Assembly: GCA_003952965.2 (NCBI GenBank) | Contig: RXIC02000178.1 | Coordinates: 1 to 64,000 of the forward strand | Direction of reading: 5' to 3' | DNA: 64,000 nucleotides | DNA from: Morella rubra | Lineage: Eukaryota > Streptophyta > Magnoliopsida > Fagales > Myricaceae | Shown: in pieces, positions 62,069 to 64,000 of the stretch | Position numbering within the stretch: position 1 is the first letter of the stretch | Layout of the letters: each line of letters starts with the position of its first letter | Made by a program: the position numbers and the translations under genes | Notes under the pieces: model-generated | What the model was told of the DNA's origin: nothing | What the model saw: the letters and a program-made list of their open reading frames with translations, nothing else | The model's database searches: none

Positions 62069-64000
62069 ACGTTAGTTTGAGTTTTTTGCAAATCCTATTA
62101 TTTTTCCGGATCGCAATTGGCTCGCGAGAGAGAGAGCGTGCAGGTCTTCATACACAGATTGGGAGCGTTTTTAGAGTAGGGTGTACAACACATCGAGGGT
62201 CCTATTTGGGCTTTATAGCATTTAGATATGGATGTAAGGGTGGAGTGGAGTCAAAGTGGGCTCATACTCGCTCGGTGGTAAATCACGTCGTTTTACTATC
62301 ATGAATCTGTTAGGCGAAGAACTATACTGTGGCTGTTGATATGGGAAAAAGAGGCCCTATAGTGGTTGTTTTAGTAAGTGAGTATTTTGTCCGCTGTCAA
62401 ACGTGGGCCTTCCGGGGTTTAAGAAAAGGAACGAGTTCTTCTATCTGCGAAAGCACCTGTAAATTGAAAAGGTAGTAAATGAGGAGCGATGTTTGGTTGC
62501 TATAATAGTGTCCTCAATACTACGCTAACATGAAACAACCTATGTGAACAAACGTGTGGCCGACTCGGGCCGTTATGCCTCTATTACGGGATAGGTCGTT
62601 ATGAAGTTTGTCTTTTTCATAACCTTGCCTCAAAGCATCATTGCTCTGTTACTCTAAAATATGGTCTGGACTGTAGCCCATTGTGAGGTCTAGCTTTTCG
62701 GCAGAGAGGGGATCGAATTTCTTTACTTTAGGGAAAGGCTGGTAGGCGGCAAAGGACGTGCGAGTTTCAGCTAAATCAAAGGGCAAATTGAGTGTGGTAG
62801 AAAGGCTCATTGCACCATGACTGGTGGTTGTCGTTATATGACTTAATGGGTATCCTTCCGGTGCTGTCGTTAGAACGTAAATTTTGCCCCTCCCTCCCAG
62901 CGATCCTACTTATTGCTGAAATCCCGAATGCTCCGGGGCATTGTTCATTTTGGGTATCTGCAACTGCATGGGGCTGCAAGTGCTTGGACCACAAACTCTC
63001 CCCTGTAAATCCTGCAATCTTTGAGATGAAAGCCATTTGACTGCTGCTGCAGAAAAACTTTCGGAGAAGTCAAGCTGTTGCCTGTGGTGGAAAGGCTTTG
63101 CGAGTTTGTTAACGACTTATTGGCAGTTCATGCAAGTAGACACGTTTTTCTTAAGCAACCTACCTTCCGTGGCGATTTTCGGTTTTACGGAAGAGGGCCC
63201 ATCCGCACATTGCTCTACAGAGAAAGCTTCCGCTTACCTGCGGATATGAATTTATTGGGAACCACAACCCAAAAGAGCAGGAGAGGGTTTTTCTGCGTTG
63301 TGCGAGGGTCGCCCACAGGTCTGCGTCTAGCTCAAAAAGTGGTTATGCTTCGTTGTGAAGTTCCCTGCTGTGATTTAACAGGGGTAGTATCACAGAGAGA
63401 CAAAGGCTTATCTCGGGTTCCTAGAAGACGATGTGTGTAAAAGGAGTGTTGGGTGGGTAGACTGCAGGGACCAGGGGAAAGGAAGCATGATAATATTCCA
63501 AGTCAAGGATTGCGGTGCTGAAGTGAAGCGTTCTTTCGGGAAATAAGGGATTGTAATGTGGGCAATAATCGGGCAAACGTAGTATTCATAGGTGGGTCCA
63601 GGGGTTAGCTGTTTGTGGCTCTTCCTCAGCTGCCAACGGTATGCAAGGAGGTCTTCGGACGATTCGTGAGCGGTAGAAGATCTTGGTCACGCTTCTCGTG
63701 GCATAACGATCTGTAATGGGTATTGTATAGGGCGCAATTGAGTATAGAGGATGGGCCATGCAGGCAGGAAGACATAGATAGCTGCGAATAAGCAGTGTCA
63801 GTGCTCCATCTACGGATGCGCTGTATATGAGGGTAATAGTTAGTGTGACCCCTAGCAAATACTCCAGTGGATAAATTGGTAAATAAATCTCTCCAACCTT
63901 CCCAGCATCTATTTACCAATCTTCCCTCTCCGGATAGAATTGGATGAGGCGGCGGGATATTACTCTGAAATATTTAGACTCTATGGCTACAGATCTTTAA
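62069..64000. other. No recognisable gene
   Basis: This stretch appears richer in G and C than the middle of the window. It has overlapping open frames on both strands (for example 63078-63440 plus, 120 codons; 63626-63919 minus, 97 codons), none with motifs I know. I see no repeat or transposon end. Confidence 0.45.

Noticed and set aside
62776-63440. Frames of 76-120 codons near the right end, considered as a gene
   Set aside because: Frames overlap on both strands, no family is recognised and no splice structure could be built.

Overview
The window looks like nuclear DNA of a eudicot plant. It holds a spliced MPB2C-like gene with GT-AG introns, a two-exon RCI2/PMP3-type gene, and typical plant transposon debris: hAT, Mutator-like, LINE, and solo Copia/SIRE-type LTRs with the CACCCCCCTCTTGGG signature near one 3' end. 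I see no bacterial-style operons, CRISPR arrays, rRNA or tRNA genes. The species cannot be named from sequence alone.

Layout. (1) 1-21.86 kb: no recognisable gene or element; many short chance ORFs, the longest 172 codons. (2) 21.87-29.45 kb: a graveyard of decayed elements. In order these are a LINE C-terminal fragment, a LINE endonuclease fragment with an internal 157-bp tandem duplication, a Mutator-like transposase remnant, a small GRF/transmembrane-type fragment, and a complete solo LTR (28120-29447) with a perfect 5-bp target duplication. (3) 29.86-57.45 kb: a very large inverted repeat, with a left arm at about 29910-42917, a 325-bp AT-rich spacer, and a right arm at about 43243-57447. 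Reading outward from the centre, each arm carries an MPB2C-like gene, a 1-kb non-autonomous hAT-like element upstream of it, and a 4.3-kb hAT element. The two genes are tail to tail. The right copy is intact (351 codons in five exons). The left copy has a +2/-2 indel pair that creates a stop. The left hAT is complete, with perfect 8-bp target duplications. The right hAT is split by a 1195-bp solo LTR and has lost its outer end. (4) 57.45-64 kb: tandem repeats, a Pack-MULE-like element with terminal inverted repeats of about 180 bp and a captured PPR exon, an RCI2/LTI6 gene on the minus strand (60918-61201), an unplaced plus-strand ORF disrupted by a 26-bp tandem duplication, then 1.9 kb with nothing recognised.

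The most notable object is the inverted repeat. Two convergent copies of a host gene share a long palindrome with a short spacer, so read-through from either copy would make a self-complementary RNA. The arms look nearly identical near the gene and clearly less similar at the outer end of the hAT. That fits an old duplication with later inward homogenisation, or a mosaic assembly. A solo LTR in one arm only, a unique spacer and unequal outer ends argue against a trivial hairpin-read artefact. A false join of two haplotypes cannot be excluded without read data.
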